A stretch of 64,000 bases of DNA from Platycnemis pennipes (taxonomy: Eukaryota; Arthropoda; Insecta; Odonata; Platycnemididae), in NCBI GenBank assembly GCA_933228895.1, contig OW121846.1, positions 42,116,107 to 42,180,106 on the forward strand, in the 5' to 3' direction. Made by a program: the position numbers and the translations under genes. Below are positions 22,786 through 34,775 of the stretch, piece by piece (position 1 is the stretch's first letter; every line of letters begins with the position of its first letter). A model generated the notes under the pieces. That model was not told the DNA's origin. It worked only from the letters and a program-made list of their open reading frames with translations, and made no database searches.

Positions 22786-24140
22786 CTTCGCGGGAAAAAT
22801 GACATTTTAAATCTATCGGTTGAATCTATCTCACTTATGTTATTTTTTTGGTAAAATCTAGCATGATAAGCAGAGGTTCTAAATGCATGTATAACATCGC
22901 CAGTAAACCGATTGGGTTGGCTAATAATGATTCCTTACTTAATTATTCAATTAATTTTGATATACTGCTAAACTTATCGTAACACCTTTTAACAAAACTT
23001 GCTGCACCACGCTGCATACTTACTAGTTCTCTGATCAAACCTAATTCTTTCGAATCGCATACACTGGCTGCATAGGGCCTAACTAATGAAAAGTAACATC
23101 TCTCTTAATTATTTTTGTTGCATTTCCCCTGTACCCTCTTGATGAATCTTAGCCTTATCTTGACTTGGCCGCATATATCCCTGATGTATCTTCCCCACAT
23201 TAAATCTTTAATAATTGTAGCCCCTAAGTACCTTATTGATTCTACGCTTTCATTTGTCATTTTAGTTACAGTATAGGATCACTGTAATGAATTATTCCTC
23301 TTCCAAAAATTAAGAGCTACTTACTTTTTTAGGCTTAGTTCTAACTTCCATTTGTCGAAATTCTTGATTTGCATCTAAACTCTTGGATCATTGATTCCCC
23401 ATCTTCTTTATTTGATATACCATTGTATAGCACCGCGTTATCTGCAAAACGTCTAAGCTTACTACTAACTACGGTTTCCAAATCATCATGTACAAAATAT
23501 AGGGAAGCGGGCCCATTAAGCTACCTCGGGGAACTCCCGATGTGATTGAGATTGTGTCGGACATGATACAATCTATAACGATCCTCTGCTCGCACCCAAA
23601 TAAAATTTCTCTTTCCAACATATAACGTCTTTATCAATACAAAAACTCCTTAATTTCATCATAACCTTACAATGAGGCACTTCATGGTATGTCTTTTCAA
23701 AGTGTTAGACCTCAGTACAGTTTTCGCCATGCAAAAACATATCGTGGTCCTATAAAGGTAATTGCGTCTCGCAAGATCTAAATTTCCGGAAACCATGTTG
23801 GCTGTTTATGAGGCCTGGCTATATATTATATATATACGCCCCATGATTGAACTGAATACTATGTGCTCAAATATTTTGAAGGCGATTGGTGTAAGTAAAA
23901 TGGTTCTGTAGTAACTAGGTTCTTCCCTATCACCACTTTAAAAAAAACGTGTAATGTTAGCTACTTTACAATCCTTTTATACTTAGCGATTATTTAGTGT
24001 TTCATTAGATATTACTTCCAGGTAGGGGGGTATTTCAGCTGCTAATGCTTTATATTTTCTCCAGTAGATTTGTCTAGGACCTGCTGATTTGTATCAACTG
24101 ATTCTATTTAACTGGTATCGTATGACGCAATACGAAATTG
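22786..24140 (-). pseudogene. CR1/Jockey-type LINE RT remnant (minus strand)
   Basis: The minus strand, from about 24130 leftwards, carries QHGFRK...SCETQL (fingers), TSGVPRGS..GPL, RRFADNAVLYN (catalytic block, second Asp changed to Asn), ELNPKKC-like, YLGV-like, then KVQRRAARFV-like and FKMSFFPR. It covers most of the RT domain plus C-terminus. Several frameshifts and stops are present. It meets the plus-strand copy tail to tail at about 22785. Confidence 0.75.
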
Positions 24141-26004
24141 TAATTTCAGGCATATTTTCACTGAATGTGTTCGGCGATGGCCAAAGTGTTTTTTGTGAGG
24201 ATGAGTTGAATACGCATTTGAAGAAGTATTTTAAAGAATTGGCTTTTCTAAACTGCTGGTGACTCTAATTCCTATATCGCTTTTGGGTGTGTACTGTGGA
24301 CCTATTTCTATGGAGCTCTCTCTTATTACGACCAAAACGCTTTGGAATTACTATCTAAATATTCTCCTAAAATATTTCTCCTGTCATTTCATAACGCTTA
24401 TCGACATACTTCATTTCCAATGTTCAGGTATCTCCATCGAAAGCATTCCATTACTTGTTGCAATACACGCTAATTTCAGTTTATTCTCACATCCCAAAGG
24501 TTTTATAGACCGTACACTATGAAATATTATGATCAGAGCAAAAATATTATCGAATTGTGTTTAGCCGATAAGTATGGCATTATATTAATCACACATTCTT
24601 CAATACTACGCCGTCTAAAATGAAATGTAAATATTATTCTAGGTCGTAACTTTGTTTGCAGGTGAAATTTTCAAACAGCAGATTCCTCTCACTCTTGGCA
24701 ATGCTTGAATACCGATAAAACTTTTCTCAGAAAGTTGGAGAGAATCTACGTTGAGCGCGGCTGCCGGGGGAGAGATCAGCCTATTTAAAATAGGCACCGT
24801 TTCGCAGTCAAATTTTCCACTCCTATAAAAGATCCAGTTTGAAATAATAACCATGAAATGTGAGATATATTTGATGAGTGCCTTGAGAAAAAATGATTTA
24901 TTACGTTTCTAAAGATTCACTGAATAAAAAGTACCACCGGGTAAAAGTTTTTTCATTCCCATAGTGGAATTAAATATTATCCCTATGAATTAAAAACACT
25001 CATCAATTCGAATAATTTTATGAAAACCATGCAGGATTATAATCCCGCAGCAGTACTATCTATCTCAAATTTGAATCATCTTCTTTTCCGCCACCTTCTT
25101 AGACTAGTTTTGGACTGTTTTATACGACGCTCATAGAAATGAGAATCTTATTCATGGAGAGTTGCGCTGAGAAAATTGCACTGCGTATCATGCATGTGTA
25201 TAGGCAATATTGCATGGAAAAATTCACAAATGCAGGAAGTACTGAGCGTAAAATAGTTCTATTTCCACGCATTCATACGTGAAATATCAGCGATTTTTCG
25301 GTACTTTAAGTTGTAGGAATTCATAGCTCCGTGTTAAAATGGCCTTTAGCCTAGTTCCAACGCGTAAAAAATCCCGAAGGCTATTCATATTACCGAATTC
25401 CAAACTATATGTTTGAGTAGCTAAAAATTCACTGTCAATACGGTTGGTAACTTACACGTAGACCGAGGTACCTACATATGAGATAGTGACGCAAAAGAAT
25501 AAAATCCTTGCCGGAACGGAAAGTGCGCTTTAGCTTGTCCTTCTACGCACTCATCACGGAGACTAACCGTTTTTTTATTCCTTAAATGGAACGCAAGCAA
25601 GATTTGGATGGACGAAAGAGACAGGTAAATTCCAACCTGTCAAACACAAAGTTCGGAACAACGATACGATTCCTTCGGAAATGCGAAGCGCAGCCGGTTC
25701 AATCGACAAGGAAATGGATAGCGGAAGGCAAAGGGACGAGGGGCATTTAGGGCGGAAGGGGTAGGGAGAATGACGCAGCGTTATGACAGACACGGTTGCG
25801 TGAGCTTTGAGCTCCGCAAGATGATGGTAGGCACTCGATACGAGAACGAATGAGAGGGGAGTGTCCTGGCCCAGAGGAGGCGAAAGATACGCGACCGAGT
25901 AAGCGCTCGTGGAGATACAGATAAATTAAATGTAAATATCTTTACTCTCTTATCGTGAGATCATTGCTAACTATCTACATCCTTTAACACAATCTACAGA
26001 CATG
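24141..26004. other. No recognisable gene
   Basis: Open frames at 24259-24522 (+), 24639-24854 (-) and 25575-25793 (-) have no domain, signal or context that would make them genes. Sequence is AT-rich to 25500, then mildly purine-rich. Confidence 0.4.
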
Positions 26005-26230
26005 TATATGAATAGCGTGGAGGCTCGTTGGGTAGAGCGTTGGGTTACTAACTGAGGGTCCTTGGTTCGCATTCGAGATAGCCTCTCTTCCCACTTCCAA
26101 CTATAACCAAGCCAAACTATTTTCTGCTCAGCTGAACTTCCGTGGTGATCACAGGCGGCAACAGAGAAAGAATATGCCACCCTTGAGTGGTGAGTGTCAA
26201 ACACTACTGTGCATCGCCCTTCGGAATGAA
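26005..26230 (+). mobile_element. tRNA-derived SINE-like element
   Basis: atagcgtggaggctcgttgg with gggtccttggttcgcattcg about 40 bases on is an A-box/B-box pair (Pol III internal promoter layout). Downstream body shows no clear match to the main SINE body. Confidence 0.4.
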
Positions 26231-26444
26231 CACTAGTTGTAGGCTGTAGTTAGGCGAGGGTGATGGCAGGTACATGATGTAAGAATGAATGAGTGTGGGG
26301 GCCATCAGACCCTAAAGTGAAAGATAAATGACAGAATGAGACTCTTATAGAGATAGGGATACATTAAATAGACATATCTTTCACGTATCACCGAGAGCGC
26401 ATACAGAATCAAAGATACTCTTCCGTAAAACTAACCAACAGTCA

Positions 26445-26600
26445 TGAAATAGATGACGTGGCAGCCCAGGGGGCAGGGTGTTAGGCTAGTGATCGGAGGT
26501 TCCGAGTTCAAATCCCGGAAAACCCCTCTTTGTACACGGATTACTGTATCTCTTGACAACCCGCATATCCACCTCAAGAGTGTATAGCAGGGTACAAGAA
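26445..26600 (+). mobile_element. tRNA-derived SINE head
   Basis: gacgtggcagcccagggggc (A-box-like) and ggttccgagttcaaatcccg (excellent B-box) at tRNA-like spacing. The flanks do not fold into a full tRNA, so it is a SINE head rather than a tRNA gene. A GT/CA-poor tail follows. Confidence 0.55.
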
Positions 26601-27934
26601 ACTCAAATCAGTGTTATTTATATTAATACTATAGCTAGCTGGAAATGATAGGTAGCTAAAGAATATGATTGGTATAAAATTAACGTTATCCAGTGTAACT
26701 TAATATAATTTCTGCATGCTATATCACGCTAATACTAAGCTTTGTGGTTCCACGCGAACATTTTGCTTCGTACGACTGATTACGATCTTTAGGCCATCAT
26801 CTTTAGGCCAGATCAGATTTTCAAGGGAAAATATAAAAATTAAATAATAAATAAAGTTCCCTTGGAATCACAAAACTGCTTTATGGTAGTGCAAAGGAAA
26901 GGAAAATATACTAATGTGTGAATTTTACTCGACAGTGGCTTGGTACATATTGGCCTATGATCTCAACGTCCAATAATGTGGTTGACCCCTTTGAGGTTTG
27001 GCCATTAAAGAGATGAATAATATAGCACAAGAAGCAGCAAGAAAAAGAGCCACCAACTTGGTAAAATAATAAAAGTGCGAGAGAGTAGTCACCAAATAAA
27101 CATAGAATCAGAAGTTTACCTTTACATCATACACCTGTTGCATTGATATAGGGAATATTGGATCGTTGGCGGCAAAAATAAACTTCGTGAGGAAATCCAA
27201 ATAAACGCGACGAAGACCTCATATTGTGACGACAAGTGATAAACCTATGAAACTGCTGATAGATGAGTTTCTTGCCAGGTGAGGATTCCTAAAACTTTTT
27301 ACTGACGGATCCTTCTCAAGTGATGTAATTGTTTTCTTTCACTAGATAAGGTTTTTGAGAAAAAAATATTCCGGAATTGAAATCATAAAATTAATTTTCC
27401 CGAGAAATCTCATTACTTTGTGATTGCTGCTATACCAAGGGGAAGATACTCTCGATAATAGATAATGATGACTTCACACTGGATATATAATGATGCCAAG
27501 TGTTAAGACTTGAAGGGTAGAGATAAAAAAGCGAAAATCACTTATCGTATAATACTAAATTTTAATTGGTAGTAATTTAAAGAAGGTAGCCTCTGAATAT
27601 TCTGCCAAAATGTGATCACGGTTATGGCTCATAAAAAAGACAGGCCCTTTTATATTGATACATTGGAATCAAAGTTTTAAGGCCGTATGATACGGAAGGA
27701 ATATTAAATACCTAATTGATCCTTCCAAGGATGTTACGAGATACTAGCGGAAGTATACGTCAATAAATCTAGAATGGAGGTACATACTTGGGAAGGATAA
27801 GGCCCCACCTCTTCGGAGTAAAGTGTTGTGCTTTCACCATCCTCTTATGGAGATTGCATGTGCATATGAACATTATTTCTGGTGGAATCGGACCCGAAAT
27901 TCGAAAGCAAAATCAGTTTTACTTTCTGGCACGC
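26601..27934. other. AT-rich intergenic DNA, no gene seen
   Basis: No open frame with coding character and no repeat recognised, apart from a 62-codon plus-strand frame (27788-27976) that runs into the next repeat. Confidence 0.5.
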
Positions 27935-28190
27935 ACGTATCCAGAAATTTGCTTCGGGGGGCTAAGTCTTGCGTAACTTGAAACATCAGCCTTGCCAATT
28001 TGGTGCTGACTATGTTGCAAATCTCTTCCCTTAATTTTCAGTGCTTGGTATTTACTTTTACAGTGCCCATACTTATCTCTTCTCACTGGTAAAGTTCACT
28101 GCTAAAATCAGGACAACAAAATTATTGGGAAAAACTTCAGGGGGCTGAAGCACCAGAAGCCCCCCCCCCCCCTCGGCTATGTGCCTGCTT
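27935..28190. repeat. Element with poly(C) tract
   Basis: cacgtatccagaaatttgct...gggggctaagtc at the left and agggggctgaagcaccagaa, a run of about 14 C (28159-28172) and tcggctatgtgcctgc at the right look like two related edges of one repeat in inverted arrangement (cgtatccaga / tcggctatgtg are frequent at such junctions). Family not identified. Confidence 0.35.
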
Positions 28191-28685
28191 TCTGGGGCTG
28201 TTTCAGGGAAGTATTGACATTTTTTGCTCCACTGAGAGTTAATTCTATTTCTAAAAGCAGGCTGAAGTTTAACCTAATTAAACTATATAATTGGCAATCG
28301 TTAGCGCATTCGCACACTTTTCACGGTATATTTTCGAGATTTAAAGAACATTCAATCATTAATTTCATACATTACTTTTTGCGATGGTGAAAACGACTTT
28401 ATCAGCGAGAGAACTCAGTAACCAAGAGTAGTAAACCCATATATCTTGACAGACCAAAATGGCCGATCTTGCTTCACAAATCAGCTGCGATGCCTTCTCC
28501 TGTACCCCAAGGCAGTCCATTTCCCTAATATGTATCCCTTACCCACAAGCCACCCCTTCATAAAGAATGCTTGTAGCTTATACAGCGGCTATTCATTCAC
28601 AGTTGAATCGGTAGAGTACTCCCGCACAATGTGGTTGTTTACTCGCCAATCATAAAATTGCGGCTCCTACCCGTAACGAGACTTA
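28191..28685. other. No feature seen
   Basis: Short open frames (28181-28390, 28446-28655) without identifiable features. Confidence 0.4.
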
Positions 28686-28810
28686 AGACTTATGATCTAC
28701 ATTTGCATCTGAGTATTACCCTGCGAACCTCATCGAGGGTGAGTGGCAGGGGGGAAATTCACCATACGTGGACTGATTAAATGCCACTAATTGTAACAGC
28801 TACAATTATT
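28686..28810 (-). mobile_element. CR1/Jockey-type LINE 3' end
   Basis: Plus-strand text gatctacatttgcatctgag, taccctgcgaacc, gagggtgagtggcagggggg, aaattcacc matches the tail at 13970 and 35330 (minus-strand 3' end of the LINE). Confidence 0.6.
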
Positions 28811-29184
28811 TTTATCGGCAGGCATTTTATCGGGGGGCAATCGGTATCATAATGATGAATGAATGTGCTTATTGTTACTTCCACTATTATTATGCTTTCT
28901 TCACATAGTCTTAAATCATCAAAGGTGCCCTTGGGCACATAGGGAATCCGGGAATTGAATTTAATTGCCGCCGTAACTCTAGTGCATCACGGACCCATCA
29001 AAGTGGTCATTTCCGTAATCTCCAAAAAGACTCCTGCAGGCGCCACAGAGGTGCAGTGAGTTTCTCTGGTCCCTGTCTTTGAAATTCATTTCTCGCAAAG
29101 AGTATTAGATAAAAATCATGCATGCCACCCGTTGGGCACTTTCCGTCAACGAGACCTAACATACCTGAGATGGTTAGAACACTG
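28811..29184. other. No feature seen
   Basis: AT-rich sequence; no coding frame or repeat recognised. Confidence 0.4.
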
Positions 29185-29515
29185 GTTTGTCGTTATTGGA
29201 GAAGAATAATGAAGATAAAATGGGTAGACCTAGTAAGATACAAAAGAGCCCTAAGAACAGTAAGGGAACAGCAAAGTTTGCTAAAATCTAAAAAAAAGGA
29301 GACGTCACGGCCATATCTTGAGATAGAACGACCTGATGAAGGCAATCGCCGAGGGAGAGCAGAAAATACGGCAAAGAAAGGTTTCGTTCGAGATATATGG
29401 AACAAGGAATGGGTTTATAAAAAAAGAGTCATGTATGTATGAAGAAGTTAGCTGGAAGGAGAACAGAGTGGAGAGCTGCGTCAAGCCAAACTTGGGGTTG
29501 ATATCTAGGGATAAT
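29185..29515 (+). pseudogene. Decayed RTE/BovB-like LINE, ORF2 C-terminus
   Basis: YWRRIMKIKWVDLV at the start of the open frame equals YRRIMKIKWIDRV in the 7105-7645 copy. Then VREQQSLLKS matches the VGEKRNLLKT block and later pieces (EVSWKENRVESCVKP) match the element's end after a frame change. The worn tail ggggttgatatctagggat closes it. Confidence 0.7.
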
Positions 29516-30469
29516 GATTCGAAAGATAGGTCAGGCATTAATTTTCCACGAGATGATCCGTTTGATTTTGTGGATCAGCACTTGCTTGTTTGGTTTGAAA
29601 TAATGTTAATCGATGACCACCACACTTCACCACTAGATTTTCCACGCTTGTTTCAATGAATTTATGGTGGCTATTGATTCTTTTCTTTCTAGTAATAAAT
29701 GTTCCATACACCAGCAAAATATACTTAGGAATTCTTTGATCTAAGATAGGGGGTCCCATCGGTTTCCCAATAGGTTACATCACTTTTCCAATACTGTCAA
29801 CGAGTAAGGTCGTTGCGTGACCACTACCGGTGCTTAAAATTTCAAAAGAATGGCCTCCGAACTTCACGTAGAAAATTACATGCCATTGATAGACTGCACG
29901 TTGTTCAAGCTGAAAAACTCTTCGTGAATCTTCTACCATCTAAGCTAACGGCATTCCACTGATTATTTCGGCCATAGTATTTAAGAAGCTGACTGTATTC
30001 AATCATAATTCCTTAGCAGCAGAATAGTAGTGCCTTAATGGGAAATCTAAAGTCACTCGGGATAAATAAGAGTGAGTGCGGTTTGACGTATATGCTGCAA
30101 AGCATATAGGTGGAAAACTTTGTCATTACGAACTGACATTGGAAAGAGATCGCATAACGCATAATTAAATACACGCTGAGTACAAATAGCGCTTATATTC
30201 ACGTAGATAATGATTTAAAGTATTTAGAGAATGGTTTCTTGGATGAAAATCAGGCCCAATTACTGATGTTTGAGGTCTCAGTTCCAGCGACTTTCAAGAG
30301 AGGAAGCACAAATAAAATTTAACGTTGACTGTTTTAGCACTCAACAATGTAGGTTTGAAGCTGTTCATGAACAAAGTTTTTATTCGGGAACCAAACAAGA
30401 TAAAAAGGAAAGCAGTGTTTTTCGTAAAACATTCCCATGCACGTTCAGAACGTGTCACTCTGCTACCGT
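29516..30469. other. No recognisable gene
   Basis: AT-rich. Open frames on either strand lack domains. The stretch from about 30290 may already belong to the LINE remnant that follows. Confidence 0.4.
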
Positions 30470-30660
30470 GCGTGAATATCTTCGTGTGGAGTATGGCGTT
30501 CTATTGGTCAGAGACATGGAAAAGCGGAGAAGATGATCAAAATAGAATGGAATCATTCGAGCCCTAGTGTTGGCGTTGTAGGATGAAGATTAAATGAACG
30601 GATTAAGTAAAAAATGAAAATGTGTATAGAAGGAGAAAAGTGTTGGTGTAGCCTACTTTT
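30470..30660 (+). pseudogene. Decayed RTE/BovB-like LINE fragment
   Basis: The plus strand reads FVWSMAFYWSETWKS, RMESFEP, RCRMKIK and VKNENV, corresponding to YGSEAWTM, RVEAFEI, YRRIMKIK and VTNEEV of the better copy. Several stops; short. Confidence 0.6.
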
Positions 30661-31832
30661 TTCTCCTTCTGGAGACTTCTTTACTATATTACGTTACTGT
30701 GTTACGTTTACTGTATTACGTTTCCAGGTGAGTCCTTAAAAGTGCGATTTAATATCATTATCCAATTTTTCCACCTGAACACTTTCCTACAATTCGCTTG
30801 CTAAATCACAGTGCTTTCATCGATGTCATACACATTGCAAATAAATATGTAAATTTGCCAGAGAATGATATATTTTAGCCGTAGTAAACCCTGAAACATT
30901 TCATACCTGTATTTACTCAAACCTCGTATACTTCCGCTTGTGAGAAGTTCATGAGAAATGTAAACATTCTGCAATGCGATGGCTCCATCACAATATTTAA
31001 TGGCATCAAAGCATTACTTCAGGCTAAATTCTTAACCTTCACCTCTCATCGCAATCAAGAATTTCTCCACACGGCATCAATGGCAAAACGGCGAAATTAC
31101 TGTTAACTACGGCATTCATGTAAATTGTGATGTGGTAGATGAAAATGTATCTAATACATCTACTATCCTCGAATTCTATCTCATAAATTCTTGCAGCAAA
31201 TTTTCCGTCCTTCGTTCCCTTTCCATGCACGCATTAGCTTGCTTTCCTTCACGTCAATCCTACTTTCCAAATAAGAGGAGACAAGAATCGCTCGCAACTC
31301 CCGTAATTCACGAGATCCGAATTCACGTGCAAACGCATTCGGCGTACATCAATCTCCCCGGACGCCAACTTCTTTCCGACGAAAAAACGCAGCGGCCCTG
31401 GCCGATGGCATGGACGGGCATTGGGAGTTCTCACGTGGAACAACCCCACGGGAGGGCCTAGCAAGGGGAAGAAGCTACGGGAGGCCTGCGTACACTTCCG
31501 AGACGCGGGGAAATGTTAAGATTATTAGATAGCGGGGAGGGAGAACGCTGGCGGACGTGGAATGAGGAGAGAGGCACATTATGGCCGCGGGATCGCGACT
31601 GCGTGAGCCAAAGCGAATGATTAATTCCGCATTTTTATTCTCGCCCACGAAAAAAAAATCCATTTCCACCGGAAGCATGCCTAGGCCTCCGAAAAACACA
31701 CGTGAGTACTAATGGCGCAGATTAGTCGACGAATATGTTTTCCAGAGCTCACGTAACTCAAGGAAACTGCAGCGCCAATTGTATTCGTGCTGACGAATTT
31801 TTACCGGAATGATGTTGGTAGATTGGTTATTC
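30661..31832. other. No recognisable gene; GC-richer part 31370-31600
   Basis: An AT-rich stretch grades into a GC-richer block around 31370-31600. Open frames at 31132-31461 (+), 31249-31464 (-) and 31475-31699 (-) have no domain or start context that convinces. Confidence 0.4.
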
Positions 31833-32035
31833 AGGGGAGGCGACCGACAGCTGAGGTCATTTGCGCCATTTACGATAGGTGGGTAATTGGGTAATGGTAG
31901 GAGTTTGAAGTGAACGGAGAAAGGGTGGAGAGAAACCGGGCGTCGGCATTAACCTATTCTTAAAAGGCGCCAAGGGGACGTCCCATCCGACGGACGGAGT
32001 ACTGCACATGAAGTGCCCTCCACTAGACAGATTAT
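31833..32035 (-). mobile_element. tRNA-derived SINE, 3' two-thirds
   Basis: Minus-strand SINE body in the family order (given here as plus-strand text): ggcgaccgacagctgaggtc, gcgccatttacgataggtgg, aaccgggcgtcggcatta, ggcgccaaggggacg, tcccatccgacggacggagt. The tRNA-like head is missing. One of the best-preserved body sequences. Confidence 0.8.
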
Positions 32036-32189
32036 ACGTATTTCAGTAAAGGAAGTAATAAAATTTAGTAGAGCATTTTAATTTTGATTTGCGATAGTTT
32101 ACAGGATCTATTTTCGAGAATAATGACTCTACTAACTTATTTACACCTTTCTTAACGGACCGTAATGGACGTTATCGTAACATTTAATA

Positions 32190-32495
32190 GGAGTCCACTG
32201 ATAGCTATGGTCATTTGCGCCATGAGATAGGTTTCTAATTGTGCAGAGGAAGACATTTTCTAAGTACCGAAGAAGGGTGGGACGAGACTCGACGCCAAAA
32301 TTAGCCTGTTCTAAGCAAAATTCGCCAAGGGGTCAACGGTTCAACACCCTATCTGACCAACGGAGTAATGAACGTTATGTTCTCTTCGCACACAATCGAT
32401 GAAAAATCTCTGTCAATGCCGGAAGTTCTACTCGGAACCTTAGAATATGAAGCCAATACGGTAGCCACCACACCAAACCGACCTCCATTGTGCTT
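32190..32495 (-). mobile_element. tRNA-derived SINE, near full length
   Basis: Minus-strand head ggtttggtgtggtggctacc, B-box region ttccgagtagaacttccgg, body ctccgttggtcagataggg, ccccttggcgaattttg, ggcgtcgagtctcgtcccac, ggcgcaaatgacca. Same order as 5870-6200. It lies about 150 bases from the 31833 copy in the same orientation. Confidence 0.78.
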
Positions 32496-32919
32496 CTTAC
32501 TAGGGAAAAGAATGGCATCAAACTTGGTAAGGTGCTTCAACTACCAAGTTATATCAAACCGTGTAACATAACTTAATTCTACGAGAAATCTAGAGATCCA
32601 TCCGATGGATTGAGTAATGTAATCAATGTGCTTCCAACTCAGGCACGGGAAGTGCAACGCTGAAAAGTCTCTTCTATTTCAGGATTTGATCCCGGAACTT
32701 CAGGTTGGGAAGTCACTTTGGGCCATTCGATCCCAACGCAATGGAGCAAAAATAAACGCTCGTACTCTTCCGTCAAAATTAGTTTTATGTTCATGAATCT
32801 GGTGTGCTGCGGAGGTTAACGCAGTAGTTTGGCGAAGCGGACGTTCGTGCCTCGATTCCCGGTCCAGTGCACATCCTTCCTCTAGCAATTTCCAGCGCAC
32901 TCAAAAAATTACGGCCCAT
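32496..32919. other. Two weak tRNA-like heads, no gene
   Basis: A minus-strand B-box-like ccgggatcaaatcctg (near 32690) and a plus-strand B-box-like cgtgcctcgattcccgg (near 32850) each have an A-box-like partner (taacgcagtagtttggcga for the latter). Probably SINE debris; not tRNA genes. Confidence 0.3.
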
Positions 32920-33380
32920 AGTTCACGGCCCGAGCACCTTGAGGAAGAGGAGTCGGGTGGAGGAGGGGGGGAGGGCCGAGGGGCGTCTGCGAGGGGGCGG
33001 CCAGAGGTGGAGGGCCCCTCGGAAAGAGGTCAATGGAATGGTGTGCGTGCCGGCCGCGTCGACGTGCGTGTGCCCCGGGCGGGAAACACATCCGCCATTG
33101 AGCATTGCACGCCACGGGGGGGAACCGAGCATGCAACGTAAATGAAGCGAGCCAATCGATCACGGAGCACCCCTCCCCCCCTGAATCCCCCCGAGCCGCC
33201 CACCCCTGAACCCCTCCTGGAAAGAAACCCGCCCACAAACCACCCCCTCCCCCTCCCAACCTCTCCCCCACCAAACCCCCGTACCGAAAACACACGCCGC
33301 CACCCCTAGACCACCACGAAAACTCCGCGCCTCGGCAGTCAGTCTCTTCCACCCGCGGCCGCTCCTTCCCTCCTAAGTCG
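32920..33380. promoter_or_regulatory. GC-rich island with G-rich to C-rich switch
   Basis: 32935-33020 is G-rich on the plus strand (tggaggaggggggagggccg). 33165-33300 is C-rich, with repeated CCC tracts that would form G-quadruplexes on the minus strand. CpG is frequent in between. A 180-codon minus-strand frame (32909-33451) is Gly/Pro-rich and composition-driven. Promoter-like, but no transcript evidence. Confidence 0.35.
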
Positions 33381-33638
33381 AGCGATGGCGCTACGCAAGA
33401 CGCGCCCATTTGAGCAATCATTGGAGCAATCCGATGCGTGCATTCCTTCACTTCGTGGTACCTATGGGGATGAAAGAATTCGTTCCAGAACTCGGTTCAT
33501 CGCGGCTGCGTCACTCGTCAACGTGGTTATGTCCGATATTATGGAGGCGTAGATCTCACTAAGTCCTCTTCTAAGTATTCCTGCACAGTTGGGCTTGCCA
33601 TAGTTGTTCTACGCACGCCGTGAAATATATATAGCCCT
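33381..33638. other. No feature seen
   Basis: Transition from the GC-rich block to the satellite; no gene visible. Confidence 0.4.
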
Positions 33639-34164
33639 CGTTCTTGGAGCATTAAAAACTTTTTACTTCGGAAAACATGTTATTATTTCTGTACTACTGT
33701 ACTGTCGTTCTTGGAGCATTAAAAACGTTTTACTTCGGAAATCATGTTATTATTTCTGTACTACTGTACTGTCGTTCTTGGAGCATTAAAAACTTTTTAC
33801 CTCGGAAAACATGTTATTATTTCTGTACTACTGTACTGTCGTTCTTGGAGCATTAAAAACGTTTTACTTCGGAAATCATGTTATTATTTCTGTACTACTG
33901 TACTGTCGTTCTTGGAGCATTAAAAACTTTTTACCTCGGAAAACATGTTATTATTTCTGTACTACTGTACTGTCGTTCTTGGAGCATTAAAAACTTTTTA
34001 CTTCGGAAAACATGTTATTATTTCTGTACTACTGTACTGTCGTTCTTGGAGTATTAAAAACTTTTACTTCGGAAAACATGTTATTATTTCTGTACTACTG
34101 TACTGCAGTTCTTGGAGCATTAAAAACTTTTTACTTCAGAAAACATGTTAATATTTCTGTACTT
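33639..34164. repeat. 67-bp tandem repeat, ~7.8 copies, with dimeric pattern
   Basis: Units begin with cgttcttggagcattaaaaa at 33639, 33706, 33773, 33840, 33907, 33974, 34041 (this one 66 bp) and 34107 (last, truncated). Units 2 and 4 share cgttttacttcggaaatcatg and units 3 and 5 share ctttttacctcgg, so units 2-3 were copied as a 134-bp block to give 4-5. Open frames across it are by-products of the repeat. Minisatellite; no function implied. Confidence 0.95.
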
Positions 34165-34299
34165 GGGGCACTGGTATTTATTTGGGATAAGCGACCGACG
34201 GATGAAATCGTTTTCTATATTCAGTGGTGGTGGGCATTAGATATGGGAAGAGCTTATGAGGTATGCAAAAAAGGTGGACGGATATGATGACAAAACCTA
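34165..34299. other. No feature seen
   Basis: Spacer between the tandem repeat and a SINE fragment. Confidence 0.4.
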
Positions 34300-34500
34300 T
34301 TGTCCTAAGGGGTCAACTCTTTAACCTCCCTTTCTTCGGACGATGTACCACCCTTGAAGTGCTCTCAACATATCCCTGAATTAGGGAATGTTTCAACTGA
34401 AAGTTCTCCACCCCTATCACAATTTGAACCCGAGCCCTCGAAAAGTGGTATCATTAGCCTAGCAGCAATCCGTTCCCCAAATTTAACTAGATTGTCCCTT
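34300..34500 (-). mobile_element. tRNA-derived SINE, 5' part
   Basis: Minus strand: head with gattgctgctaggctaatg, B-box gggctcgggttcaaattg, then the start of the body (cgtccgaagaaagggagg). Body after that is lost. Confidence 0.6.
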
Positions 34501-34654
34501 AATGAGTCCAAAGTTTAGAGTATTATGTTGTTTGCTTGCAGAAAGTTATTATAGTGCCAAAACTACTAACTTCCGTTTTCAGTGACTAATTTTCAGTGGC
34601 ATACCGGTGCCCACTTAAAAACTACGCAGAAAGAAAGAAGTAATAAAAATTTCT
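34501..34654. other. No feature seen
   Basis: AT-rich spacer. Confidence 0.4.
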
Positions 34655-34775
34655 AGTTCAAGACTCCGTCCGTCGGATGGGAAATTAAACCGTGAACCCC
34701 TAGGCAGCTTTATTTCAGATAATTCATGCCAAATTTAGATTTCTCTCCACCATTTTCCCACTCCGTAAAAAATCC
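34655..34775 (+). mobile_element. tRNA-derived SINE, 3' part
   Basis: gactccgtccgtcggatggg, accgtgaacccctaggcagc and gatttctctccaccatttt match the SINE body on the plus strand. Opposite orientation to the piece at 34300-34500, so it is a separate insertion. Confidence 0.7.

Noticed and set aside
26445..26530. Possible tRNA gene with an excellent B-box
   Set aside because: The A-box is poor and no cloverleaf can be drawn; SINE head fits better.
32909..33451. 180-codon minus-strand frame
   Set aside because: It covers the G/C-run island and has low-complexity Gly/Pro composition. No start context or domain.
33604..34287. Open frames across the 67-bp tandem repeat
   Set aside because: The frame repeats because the DNA repeats; the 67-bp unit is not a multiple of three, so successive units change frame.
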